DNA of 64,000 nt from Streptomyces coeruleorubidus (lineage in GTDB: Bacteria > Actinomycetota > Actinomycetes > Streptomycetales > Streptomycetaceae), in the NCBI RefSeq assembly GCF_008705135.1, contig NZ_CP023694.1, positions 9,027,001 to 9,091,000 on the forward strand, in the 5' to 3' direction. Below the pieces are notes generated by a model. That model searched no databases and was not told the origin of the DNA. It saw only the letters and a program-made list of their open reading frames with translations. This document shows positions 9,201 through 19,200 of this stretch, piece by piece; positions within the stretch are counted from its first letter, which is position 1, and the number at the start of each line of letters is the position of its first letter. The position numbers were made by a program, and so were the translations under genes.

Positions 9201-11354
9201 ATGTCCCAGCCACCCACCCGGCGCCGCGTGCTGAGCCTGACCGCCGGTGCCGCGGCCACCCCGCTCCTGGCCTCCGGGCCCCTGGCCGAAGCCGCCCACG
9301 CCGCCCCGGCGACCTCCACGGCGAAGGCCGGGGGAGCGCTGCCCGCCCAGCCCGACTGGCCGGTGCGGCCCTTCGCCCTGCACGAGGTCAGCCTCGGCGG
9401 AGGCGTCTTCCGCACCAAGCGCGACCTGATGCTCGACTACGCCCGCACGTACCCGGCCGACCGCATCCTGGCGGTCTTCCGCGCCAACGCGGGACTCGAC
9501 ACCCGCGGCGCGCGCCCGCCGGGCGGCTGGGAAACGGCCGACGGCAACCTGCGCGGCCACTACGGCGGCCACTTCCTCACCCTCGTCGCCCAGGCATACG
9601 CCGACACACGCGAGGCCGCCCTCAAGTCCAAGCTCGACCACCTGGTCACCGCCCTCGGCGAATGCCAGCAGGCCCTCGCCGAACACGGCACCCCGAAGCC
9701 GAGTCACCCCGGCTACCTGGCGGCCTACCCGGAAACCCAGTTCATCCTCCTGGAGAGCTACACGACGTACCCCACCATCTGGGCGCCGTACTACACCTGC
9801 CACAAGATCATGCGCGGGCTCCTGGACGCCCACACCCTGGCCGGCAACCGACAGGCGCTGACCATCGCCGCGAAGATGGGCGACTGGGTGCACAGCCGGC
9901 TGGGCCACCTCCCCAAGGCCCAACTGGAGCGCATGTGGTCGATCTACATCGCCGGTGAGTACGGCGGCATGAACGAGGTCATGACGGACCTGTACGCCCT
10001 CACCGGCCGGGCGGAACACCTCGCCGCCGCCCGCTGCTTCGACAACACCGCGCTGCTGACCGCCTGCGCGGAGAACCGCGACATCCTGGAGGGCAGACAC
10101 GCCAACCAGCACATCCCTCAGTTCACCGGCTACCTCCGCCTGTTCGACCACACCGGCGAGGAGAGCTACGCCGCCGCGGCCCGCAACTTCTGGGGCATGG
10201 TCGCGGGCCCCCGCACGTACGCCCTGGGCGGCACCGGGCAGGGCGAGATGTTCCGCGCCCGCGGCGCCATCGCGGCCACCCTGGACGACAAGAACGCCGA
10301 GACCTGCGCGACGTACAACATGCTCAAGCTGAGCCGGCAGCTCTTCTTCCACGACCCCGACCCCGCCTACATGGACTACTACGAGCGGGGCCTGACCAAT
10401 CACATCCTCGCCTCGCGCCGGGACGCCCCCGGTACCGACAGCCCCGAGGTCACCTACTTCGTCGGCATGGGCCCGGGCGTACGGCGCCAGTACGGCAACA
10501 CCGGCACCTGCTGCGGCGGCACCGGCATGGAGAACCACACCAAGTACCAGGACTCTGTCTACTTCCGCTCCGCCGACGGCAGGGCCCTGTACGTCAATCT
10601 CTACCTGGCCTCCACCCTGCGCTGGCCGGAACGGGGCCTCGTCATCGAGCAGACGAGCGACTACCCGGCGGGGGGCGTACGCACCCTGACCTTCCGCGAG
10701 GGGGGAGGCCCGCTCGCCCTGAAACTCCGCGTCCCCTCCTGGGCCACGGCGGGCGTCACGGTCACCGTCAACGGAGCCCCGCACCGGGCCGAAGCCGAGC
10801 CCGGCACCTACCTCACCCTGAACAGGAACTGGCGCCGGGGGGACCGCGTCCGCATCTCGACGCCCTACCACCTGCGCATCGAACGCGCCCTGGACGATCC
10901 GACCGTCCAGTCACTCTTCTACGGCCCGCTCCTCCTGACGGCCCGGAGCCCGGAACAGCAGTTCCGCACCTTCTCCTTCTACAAGGACTTCACCCTCCGC
11001 GGCGACCTGGCCGACGCGATCAAGCCGACGACCCGCCCCCTGCACTTCACCACGCACGACCTGACCCTCGCCCCCTTCCACATCGGCGACGACGCCCCCT
11101 ACCACGCCTACTTCAGACGCTCCGAACCCGCGATCGTGTTCGGCGGGTCCGACGCGGGCGTGCCGAACCACGCCCGCGCCGACGGCCGGACCTTCCTCGA
11201 CCTCCTGTGGCAGCAGGCCCCCTTCCCGACCGCCGCCCACTTCGTACGCGCCGTACGCACCCTCGCGGGCCGCTGGCTGTCCGAGAACCTGTTCACCCGC
11301 ACCGAACACGACCGCGTCATCGCGGCGGCGAACGAGGCGGACCTGCGCCGCTGA
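9201..11354 (+). CDS. Tat-exported GH127/GH146-type beta-L-arabinofuranosidase
   Basis: Second DUF1680-fold arabinofuranosidase, 717 residues, only distantly similar to the one at 3006. It begins with a Tat-type signal (RRRVLSLTAGAAATPLLASG), so it is probably exported folded. The active-site set is E367 and C369 in AETCATYNM plus C437-C438 in GTCCGGTGMEN, with E349 in GEMFRAR as a candidate acid/base. The GTCCGGTGMEN form is the one common in GH146 and secreted DUF1680 proteins. ATG 9201 was chosen over an upstream in-frame ATG at 9138 because 9138 lies inside the previous gene and would bury the Tat motif. It closes the arabinoside locus; the 319 bases that follow separate it from the biosynthetic operon. 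Confidence 0.9.
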   Translation: MSQPPTRRRVLSLTAGAAATPLLASGPLAEAAHAAPATSTAKAGGALPAQPDWPVRPFALHEVSLGGGVFRTKRDLMLDYARTYPADRILAVFRANAGLDTRGARPPGGWETADGNLRGHYGGHFLTLVAQAYADTREAALKSKLDHLVTALGECQQALAEHGTPKPSHPGYLAAYPETQFILLESYTTYPTIWAPYYTCHKIMRGLLDAHTLAGNRQALTIAAKMGDWVHSRLGHLPKAQLERMWSIYIAGEYGGMNEVMTDLYALTGRAEHLAAARCFDNTALLTACAENRDILEGRHANQHIPQFTGYLRLFDHTGEESYAAAARNFWGMVAGPRTYALGGTGQGEMFRARGAIAATLDDKNAETCATYNMLKLSRQLFFHDPDPAYMDYYERGLTNHILASRRDAPGTDSPEVTYFVGMGPGVRRQYGNTGTCCGGTGMENHTKYQDSVYFRSADGRALYVNLYLASTLRWPERGLVIEQTSDYPAGGVRTLTFREGGGPLALKLRVPSWATAGVTVTVNGAPHRAEAEPGTYLTLNRNWRRGDRVRISTPYHLRIERALDDPTVQSLFYGPLLLTARSPEQQFRTFSFYKDFTLRGDLADAIKPTTRPLHFTTHDLTLAPFHIGDDAPYHAYFRRSEPAIVFGGSDAGVPNHARADGRTFLDLLWQQAPFPTAAHFVRAVRTLAGRWLSENLFTRTEHDRVIAAANEADLRR

Positions 11355-11673
11355 ACGCCAGGTGGGGCCAGGTCCGCTCCCGAGCGTTCCGAAATCGCCA
11401 AATCCGGACCGAAAGTCGTCTAGACCAGTCGTCGAGTCTTGATCGCGTCAGTCCGGATCTGCTTGGGTTGCGGACCGATGGCCGCCGTCCGGCGGCCTCT
11501 TGGGGGGAATGGTTTCTGTGCTGGGCCTGCGAGGGGGCATGACCGGCGGACGCGACGGGCGACCAGGCCCGCGACCGCCGTCCGCCTGGATCCCGTATCG
11601 CCGCTGAGCAGGCGGGCAGGGCGATCGCGGTCTCACTCCAGTCACACCCTGCATGCGGACCAGGGGAAGGTGC
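11355..11673. other. Intergenic region before the PKS-NRPS operon, with inverted and direct repeats
   Basis: No convincing gene. It holds an 8-bp inverted repeat, ATCCGGAC at 11402-11409 and GTCCGGAT at 11451-11458, that encloses two direct copies of AGTCGTC (11414-11420 and 11427-11433) flanking TCTAGA. This cluster is a plausible regulator-binding region for the downstream operon (inference). A short ATG reading at about 11511 has its purine tract too close to act as a ribosome site and is not called. Confidence 0.4.
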
Positions 11674-12936
11674 ATGAGGTACTTCCGTCTGCTCGTCCTG
11701 GGCAACGGCATCTCGGCGTACGGCAGTTACCTGAACATGGTGGCGCTGAACGTCTTCGTCTACGACGCCACCGGCAGCGCGCTGGCCGCCGGCCTCTTCA
11801 TGGCCGTACGCCTGGCGACCAGTGTCGTGTCCGGCTGGGTGAGCGGGCGGCTCGTCTCCGTCCACGACCGCAAGCGCCTGATGGTCGGCGCCGACCTGTG
11901 CCAGGCCGTGGCCCTGCTGTCGCTGCTGCTCGCCCCCGACGGCACGCGCCCGGGGCTGCTGTACGTCCTGGCCGTGGTCACGGGCGGCTGCTCGACGCTC
12001 TCCCAGGTCGCCCTGCGCAGCAGCATCCCCGAGATCGTCGGAGCCGAGCACCGGGTACGGGCCAACGGACTGCTGGTGACTGGGCGTTCACTCGCCATGA
12101 TCGCCGGGTTCGCCTCCTCGGGCGTGGTGGTCGCGGAGCTCGGCTACTCGGCGGCGTTCGCGCTGGACGCCGGGACCTTCCTGGTCTCCGCGACCGTGCT
12201 GTCCCTGCTTCCGGTCCGCACCAGGGCGGCCACCGACGCCGCGGGCGGCAACTCCGCGAAGGACTCCGGCGCCGCGCGCTGGACGGCCCGGATGCTGCTG
12301 GGCACGGCTCCGCTGCTGATGGCGATGATCGCCATCCGGGCGGTCGACGGGCTGGGCTCGTCCTCCCACAACGTCGCCCTCCCCATCTACTCCAGCAGCC
12401 TCGACCCCGACCATCCGGCCACGTTCATCAGCCAGTTCTGGGCCACCTGGGCCATCGGCAACATCGTCGCCCAGCAGGTGATCGGCCGGGTCACCAAGAA
12501 GACCGGGCGGACACCGGGGGAGCGGGCGTTCGCGCTCGGCGCCTGTGTGATGTCCGCCGGGTTCATCGTGGTCTTCAGCGGACTGCCGACCGTGCCGGCC
12601 GTCATCGCCGCGCTCGTCGCCGGAGCCGCCGACGGATTCACCGAGATCGTCTACGTGTCGAGGCTCCAGACCGCCCCCGACGACCAGCGCGGCCGCCTCT
12701 TCGGGCTCACCGCCTCCGCCGAGAACACCGGCTTCGGACTGGGCATGCTGGTCAGCGGCGCGCTCCTGGAGACCTTCTCGCCGCTCCAGGTGGTGGCCGC
12801 CTTCCACGGACTCGCGATCGCCCTGTGCGCGGCACTGCTCCTGTGGCTGGTCAGCCGGGGCAGGACGACACCCGCCCCGCCCGCGGCAGAACCCGCCGGG
12901 CGCGACACACCGACCATGACGGAGGAACGCGGCTGA
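11674..12936 (+). CDS. MFS exporter of the PKS-NRPS operon
   Basis: Membrane transporter of 420 residues with 12 predicted membrane segments, of the major facilitator branch often called the transmembrane secretion effector type. The loop after segment 2 reads GWVSGRLVSVHDRKRLMVG, an MFS motif A variant. Start ATG 11674 is preceded by GGGGAAGG at proper distance, whereas the in-frame ATG at 11653 has none. The stop overlaps the PKS start by one base (TGATG), so it is coupled to the assembly line and most simply exports or gives self-protection against its product. The substrate is unknown. Confidence 0.9.
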   Translation: MRYFRLLVLGNGISAYGSYLNMVALNVFVYDATGSALAAGLFMAVRLATSVVSGWVSGRLVSVHDRKRLMVGADLCQAVALLSLLLAPDGTRPGLLYVLAVVTGGCSTLSQVALRSSIPEIVGAEHRVRANGLLVTGRSLAMIAGFASSGVVVAELGYSAAFALDAGTFLVSATVLSLLPVRTRAATDAAGGNSAKDSGAARWTARMLLGTAPLLMAMIAIRAVDGLGSSSHNVALPIYSSSLDPDHPATFISQFWATWAIGNIVAQQVIGRVTKKTGRTPGERAFALGACVMSAGFIVVFSGLPTVPAVIAALVAGAADGFTEIVYVSRLQTAPDDQRGRLFGLTASAENTGFGLGMLVSGALLETFSPLQVVAAFHGLAIALCAALLLWLVSRGRTTPAPPAAEPAGRDTPTMTEERG

Positions 12937-15900
12937 TGAACGCCAGCGACCCGGACCCGCGGATGGCCGTCATCGGCATGGCCTTCCGGCTGCCCGGCGC
13001 CGACACGCCCGAGGACTTCTGGCGCATCATCCGCGACGGCACCGACCGCATCACCCGCTTCACCGACGAGGAACTAGCCGCCGCCGGTGTCCCCGCCGAG
13101 GAGTACGAGGCGGAGGACTTCGTCGGCGCCTCCGGCCTGCTGGAGGACATCGCCGGCTTCGACGCCCAGCACTTCGGGATGAGCCCCCGCGAGGCCCGGG
13201 TCACCGACCCGCAGCAACGCATGTTCCTGGAGTGCGCCCAGCACGCCCTGGAGAACGCCGGCTACCCGGACGAACGCGGCGGCACCCGCGTCGGCGTCTA
13301 CGCCAGCACCGGATACCACCTGTACACCTTCCAGAACTACCTGCTGAACAACGTCCTGCCCAGCCATCCCACGTCCGACTGGGCGGCGAACATGCAGATC
13401 ACCGTCGGCAACTACGCCGACTTCGCCGCCACCCGCGTCGCCTACCGGCTGGGCCTGACCGGCCCCGCCGTCAACCTCCAGACGGGGTGCTCCAGTTCGC
13501 TGGTCGGCGTGCAGGCGGCCGCCCAGTCGCTGCTCATGGGCGACTGCGACATCGCCCTCGTCGGCGCCACCGCCGTGCACGTGCCGCAGGTCCTGGGCTA
13601 CCGCCACGTCAAGGGCTCGATCCTGTCCAGGTCCGGCCGCCTGCGGGCCTTCGACGCCGGCGCCGACGGCACCGTGGGAGGCACCGGTGTCCTGGCCGTC
13701 GTACTGAAGCGGCTGGCCCGGGCCGTCGCCGACGGTGACACGATCCACGGCGTCATCCGCGGCTGGGGCATAAGCAACGACGGCGCGGGCAAGTCGGCGT
13801 TCACCGCGCCGAGCGCCCAGGGCCAGCACGCCGCCATCCGCCAGGCGCTGCGACGCGCGGACGTCGGCGCGGACACCATCGGCTACCTGGAGACGCACGG
13901 CACCGGCACGCTCAAGGGCGACCCGATCGAGTTCGAAGGCGCGGCCGGTGCCTACCGCGAGGACACCGACCGCGACGGCTACTGCGCCCTCGGCTCGGCC
14001 AAGGCCAACATCGGCCACCTCGACGCCGCCTCCGGACTGGCCGGCCTCGTCAAGGTCCTGCTGGTCCTGCGGCACGGCGTGATCCCGCCGATGGCGAACT
14101 TCAGCGAGCCCAACCCTCTCATCGACCTCGACCGCAGCCCCTTCTACATCCCCCGGACCGCCCGGCCCTGGCCCGCGAGCGACACACCCCGCCGCGCGGG
14201 CCTCACCTCACTCGGCGTCGGCGGCACCAACGTCCATCTGATCCTGGAACAGGCCCCGGAACCCGCGCCCAGGACCGGCTGGGCCGCGCCTCCCGACGTG
14301 CTGCTCGTCTCCGGAAGCAGCCCGCAGGCCCTCGCGGACAACGCCCGGGCCTTCCGCGACCGGTTACGGCAGCCCCCCGCACCGCACCTGCCGGACCTGG
14401 TCACGACCGCCGCCCTCGGCCGCGCCCACGGCCGCCACCGCCTCGCGGCCCGCGGCTCCACCCCGGCAGCCCTCGCCGACGCCCTCGACGCCTGGCTCGC
14501 CGGAACCCCCGGAGCAGCGGTGACCACGGGGACGCCCCCTGCTGAGGGCGTCCCGCGCGTGGCGTTCCAGTTCACCGGCCAGGGCAGCCACTACCCCGGC
14601 ATGGCCGCCGCCCTCTACGCGCGTTTCCCCGCCGCGCGCGAAGTGCTCGACACCTGCGAACAGCACTACCGCGACCTCACCGGCGACTCCCTGCTCCCGG
14701 CGCTGTGCGGGAAGGGATCGGGGGAGGCGCCACTCGTGGGAACGGACACCGCTCAGCCCGCGCTGTTCGCCCTGCAATGCGCCCTCGTCCAACTGTGGCG
14801 CGACTGCGGCGTCGAACCGTACGCCGTGACCGGGCACAGTGTCGGGGAGTACGCCGCGCTGTACGCGGCCGGGGCTCTGTCGCTCGAGGACGGTCTGCGC
14901 CTGACCACCGAACGCGGCCGGCTGATGCGGCAGCGCTGCGCGCCCGGCGCGATGGTGGCCGCGCCGCTCGACCGGGCGAGCGCCCTCGCCCTGGCCGCGG
15001 AGGTTCCCGGACTGGAGGCGGCCGTGTCCAACGGGGACCGTGCCCAGGTCCTCGCCGGTCCCTTGGCCGCCGTCGACCGGGCGTGCGAACTGCTGGACGA
15101 GCGCGGTACACCGGGGCAGCGGCTGCCGGTGACCCGCGCCTTCCACACCGCCTTGATGGAACCGATGCTGGAGGAGTTCCGGAAAGGCCTCGACGATGTG
15201 GACTTCCGGCCCGTTCGGGTCCCGTTCGTCAGCGCCCTGGACGGTGTGACCCGCCCGCCCGGCTGGATCCCCGGCACGGACCACCTTCTCCGGCACACGC
15301 GCGAGCCCGTCCGCTTCGACGAGGCGTTGCGCGGAATCGGCGCCGAGCAGCCCGAGGTACTGCTGGAGATCGGGCCGCACACCACCCTCAGCGGTCTGGC
15401 GCGCCGGGCTCTGCCCGGCGTACGTGCCCTGCCGTCCCTGCGGCGCGGCACCGGGCTCGGCGCCCTCTGGGGTGCGGCCGCGGGGCTGCACTGCGCGGGA
15501 GCGGACGTCGCCTGGGAGACGCTCCTGGCCGGCAGCGGCGGCAGACGCATCCCGCTGCCCGGATACCGATTCCAGCACCAGGACCACTGGACGGGGCCGG
15601 CGCCGACGGCCCTCAGCACGGGAACATCAGCGAGCAAGGGAGCCGAAGTGGTTCAGCAAGAGGCAGCGGTCGCACGAGTACTGCACAGCATCGTCGAGGC
15701 GACCGCCCGGCATCTCGGCGGGGATCCGTCGGCGATCGTCGGTGACGCGAACTTCTTCGACCTCGGCGCCGACTCCTTGCAGATGATCAGTGTGCTGCGG
15801 GAACTGGAACAGGAGCACCAGGTCAAGGTGACCATGCGGCAGCTGCTGGAGGAGACGGGCACGCCGCGGCGGCTCGCGGAGTTCATCGTGGCCCGTATGC

Positions 15901-16280
15901 CGGACGCGGGCATCGCGGCGGTGGGTGCCGCGGGGGAGGGCGCCACGGGGGCGGGCCCCACCGGGGTGGGCGCACCGCAACCACGCGCCGCTGCCGACCC
16001 CGAGCCCGCGGTTGCCCCGCCGGCGCCGGCGCCATCTCCCGTCGCGCCTCCTGCTCCCGCCCCGCCTCCCGCGCCTGCTCCCGCCGCGCCTCCCGCTCCC
16101 GCCCCGGCCGCCGGTGCCCCGGCTCCGGCATACGCGACCCGTGAGGAGCTGGAGGACCTGGCCGACAAGATCCAGCAGATGTCCCGGATACAGCTCCAGA
16201 TGATGTCCCAGCTCTCCCAACTGCTCGCGCTCCAGACGGCCTCGGTGACGGATCGGCTCAACGGCAGGGTGGCCAAGTGA
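12936..16280 (+). CDS. Type I polyketide synthase module KS-AT-ACP
   Basis: Single-module polyketide synthase, 1114 residues. KS (about 8-430) has C185 in TGCSSS, H321 in ETHGTGT and H361 in NIGHL, so it should be condensation-competent. AT (about 540-840) has S635 in GHSVGE; the specificity region reads RAFHT, closest to the malonyl HAFH type. ACP (about 900-975) has S947 in GADSLQM. The AT-ACP gap is too short for KR, DH or ER, so the module leaves a beta-keto thioester. A Pro/Ala-rich linker (about 1020-1065) leads to a predicted coiled coil (about 1068-1114) that should dock to the next protein. Codon 477 (14364-14366) is TTA, implying dependence on the bldA tRNA. No loading module is present, so the starter must arrive in trans. 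It overlaps the next gene through GTGA. Confidence 0.95.
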   Translation: MNASDPDPRMAVIGMAFRLPGADTPEDFWRIIRDGTDRITRFTDEELAAAGVPAEEYEAEDFVGASGLLEDIAGFDAQHFGMSPREARVTDPQQRMFLECAQHALENAGYPDERGGTRVGVYASTGYHLYTFQNYLLNNVLPSHPTSDWAANMQITVGNYADFAATRVAYRLGLTGPAVNLQTGCSSSLVGVQAAAQSLLMGDCDIALVGATAVHVPQVLGYRHVKGSILSRSGRLRAFDAGADGTVGGTGVLAVVLKRLARAVADGDTIHGVIRGWGISNDGAGKSAFTAPSAQGQHAAIRQALRRADVGADTIGYLETHGTGTLKGDPIEFEGAAGAYREDTDRDGYCALGSAKANIGHLDAASGLAGLVKVLLVLRHGVIPPMANFSEPNPLIDLDRSPFYIPRTARPWPASDTPRRAGLTSLGVGGTNVHLILEQAPEPAPRTGWAAPPDVLLVSGSSPQALADNARAFRDRLRQPPAPHLPDLVTTAALGRAHGRHRLAARGSTPAALADALDAWLAGTPGAAVTTGTPPAEGVPRVAFQFTGQGSHYPGMAAALYARFPAAREVLDTCEQHYRDLTGDSLLPALCGKGSGEAPLVGTDTAQPALFALQCALVQLWRDCGVEPYAVTGHSVGEYAALYAAGALSLEDGLRLTTERGRLMRQRCAPGAMVAAPLDRASALALAAEVPGLEAAVSNGDRAQVLAGPLAAVDRACELLDERGTPGQRLPVTRAFHTALMEPMLEEFRKGLDDVDFRPVRVPFVSALDGVTRPPGWIPGTDHLLRHTREPVRFDEALRGIGAEQPEVLLEIGPHTTLSGLARRALPGVRALPSLRRGTGLGALWGAAAGLHCAGADVAWETLLAGSGGRRIPLPGYRFQHQDHWTGPAPTALSTGTSASKGAEVVQQEAAVARVLHSIVEATARHLGGDPSAIVGDANFFDLGADSLQMISVLRELEQEHQVKVTMRQLLEETGTPRRLAEFIVARMPDAGIAAVGAAGEGATGAGPTGVGAPQPRAAADPEPAVAPPAPAPSPVAPPAPAPPPAPAPAAPPAPAPAAGAPAPAYATREELEDLADKIQQMSRIQLQMMSQLSQLLALQTASVTDRLNGRVAK

Positions 16281-19200
16281 GCGGGCTGAACGGCATATCC
16301 GCCGCACTGGACCGTGACCTGGCCGCGATGGAGGAGCTCTCCCAGCGGATCGCCCGGCAGATCGGCGACGGAACCCCCGACCCGGAGCAGCGATCCCCGG
16401 AACCCGCGCGCGTCCACGGCCCCCGGGTGTCGGTCGCGAGGAACTCCGGCATGGTGCGGGACGCCTCCCCGCACACCCAGCAGAAGCACCTGGACGACCT
16501 CGTCCGCCGCTACACCGCCAGGACGCCCACCTCCAAGCAGATCGCCCAGCGCTACCGCCGCGTCCTGGCCGACAGCCGTGCCGTCGTCGGCTTCCGCAGC
16601 GGCACGAAGGAGATGCTGTACCCGATCGCGGGCCGCCGGGCGAGCGGGGCGCGGCTGGAGGACGTCGACGGCAACGAGTACGTCGACATCACCATGGGCT
16701 TCGGCGTCCTCCTCTTCGGCCACGAGCCGGACTTCGTCACCGAGGCCGTGGGCGAGCACCTGTCCCGCGGGATCCAGCTCGGCCCCCGCACCATCGAGAC
16801 CGGCGAGGCGGCCGAACTCCTCGCCGAACTCACCGGACTGGAGCGCGTGGCCTTCGCCAACTCCGGCACGGAGGCGAACTCGGCGGCCATCCGCCTGGCC
16901 CGCGCCGCCACCGGCCGCGACAAGATCGTCACGTTCCTGGGCGCGTACCACGGCCACGCCGACAACGTCCTCGGCCGCGCCTCGGGCAGCGGCGCCGACC
17001 AGATCACCGTGCCCGTCTCCCGGGGCATCCCGCAGGCCTCCGTCTCGGATCTGCTGGTCCTCGACTACGGCAGCGACGCCGCCCTGGAGGCCATCACCCG
17101 GCACGCCGACGACATCGCAGCGGTCGTCGTGGAGCCGGTGCAGAGCAGGCACCCCTCGCTCCGACCGGCCGAGTTCGTGCGCAAGTTGCGGGAGCTGACC
17201 CGCCGCCACGGCATCGTGCTGCTCTTCGACGAGATGCTGACCGGTTTCCGCCCCGCCCCGCGCGGCGCGCAGGAGCTGTACGGCGTGACCCCGGACCTCG
17301 CCACCTACGGCAAGCTCCTCGGCGGCGGCTTTCCCATCGGTGCCATCGCGGGCCGCGCCGACATCATGGACGGTGTCGACGGCGGCTACTGGTCGTACGG
17401 CGACGACAGTTACCCGCCCGCCGACACGACGTTCTTCGGCGGTACGTACATCCAGCACCCGGTGTCGATGGTCGCCGCCCGCGCCGTCCTCACGCACCTC
17501 AAGGAGCACAGTCCGCACCTCCAGGAGCGCCTGAACACGCGTACCGCGGAACTGGCTGCGACGCTCAACGGCTTCTTCGAGGCGGAGGAGTACCCGCTGC
17601 GGATGACCCACTTCGGCTCCCAGTTCCGCTTCGAGCACCGGGCCGACATGGAGCTCCTCTACCACCACCTGATGCTGCGGGGCGTGCACGTCTGGGAGTG
17701 GCGCAACTTCTTCCTGTCCACGGCCCACTCGGACGGTGACATCGAGTTCGTGGCCGACGCGGTACGGGACTCGCTGCGCGAGCTGAGGTCGGCGGGGTTC
17801 TTCCCGGGCGGGCGGCCCGTGGTGCTGAAGGCCACGCCTCCGGCTCCGGCACCGGCTTCCTCTCCGGACCCGGCACCGGCTCCCGCACCCACCACCGCGC
17901 CGGCGCAGACATCCGCCGCTCCCGTCGCGTCCATGGCCTGGAACACCGCGGCGGTCACCGGACCCCGCACGGCACGCGTGGCCGAGGCCGCCCCACGTGC
18001 GGCCGAAACCGCCCCGCGTACCGCCGACTTCAGCGTCTACTTCTTCGGCGACTACCCGCAGGACGCCTCGGTGCCCCGACACGGCCAGTACGAGCTCCTG
18101 ATGGAGGTCGCCCGGTTCGCCGACCGGCACGGTTTCCACGCGCTGTGGATGCCCGAGCGCCACTTCCACTCCTTCGGCGGCCTGTTCCCCAACCCGGCGG
18201 TGCTCGCGGCCGCGCTGTCCCGTGAGACCGAGCGCATCCGTCTCAACGCCGGGTCCGTCGTCCTGCCCCTCCACGACCCGATCCGGGTCGCGGAGGAGTG
18301 GTCGATGGTCGACAACCTCTCCGGCGGGCGCGTCGGTATCGGTGTCGCCAGCGGCTGGAGCTCCAAGGACTTCGCCTTCTTCCCGGACCGTTTCGGCCGG
18401 CACAAGGAGCTGATGTTCGAACAGCTCGAGGAGGTGCGCAGGTTCTGGCGCGGAGAGGCGGTACGCCGTACCACCGGTGACGGCGAGGCCGCCGACCTGC
18501 GGCTCTTCCCACGGCCGGTGCAGGACGATCCGCCCATGTACACCGCGGTGGTCGGCAACCCCGCCTCCTACGAACTGGCCGCCCGTCACGGCCTGGGCAT
18601 CGTCACCAACCTGATGACCCAGAGCGTCGAACAGCTCACGGAGAACATCGCCCGCTACCGGAGCGCACGGGCCCGGCACGGCCTGGACCCGGACGCCGGG
18701 CGGGTGGCCGTCCTGCTGCACACCTACCTCGCGGAGGACCACGACACCGCGAGGACGGAGGCGTACGAACCGCTGTCCCGCTACATGCGCGCGTCCCTGT
18801 CCCTGTTCAGCGGCGTCACCAACAGCCTCGGGCACAGCGTCGATCTGGCCGCGCTCAGCGAGGACGATCTGGAGGCCGTCTTCCACCGGGCCTACGGCCG
18901 CTACTGCGACCAGCGCGCCCTGATCGGCACGGTGGACACGGTCCGCCCGGTCGTGGACGCGGTGACCGCGGCGGGTGCCGACGAGATCGTGGCACTCGTC
19001 GACTTCGGTGTCGGACCCGACGAGCTGCGCTCGGGCCTGCCCCGCCTGGACGCACTGCGCCGCGACCACCGCCGGCCGTCCACTGCCGAACCTGCCCCGA
19101 CCGACGCCCCCTTGTCGTCCGGCCAGGAGCGGATCTGGTTCCTGGAGCGCCTGCTCCCGGGGCGTACCGCCTACAACGAGGTCAAGGCGGTGCGTCTCGA

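Noticed and set aside
11414..11433. SARP-type heptamer operator before the PKS operon
   Set aside because: The two AGTCGTC copies are 13 bases apart, not the 11 or 22 bases expected for SARP heptamers. It is reported only as a direct repeat.
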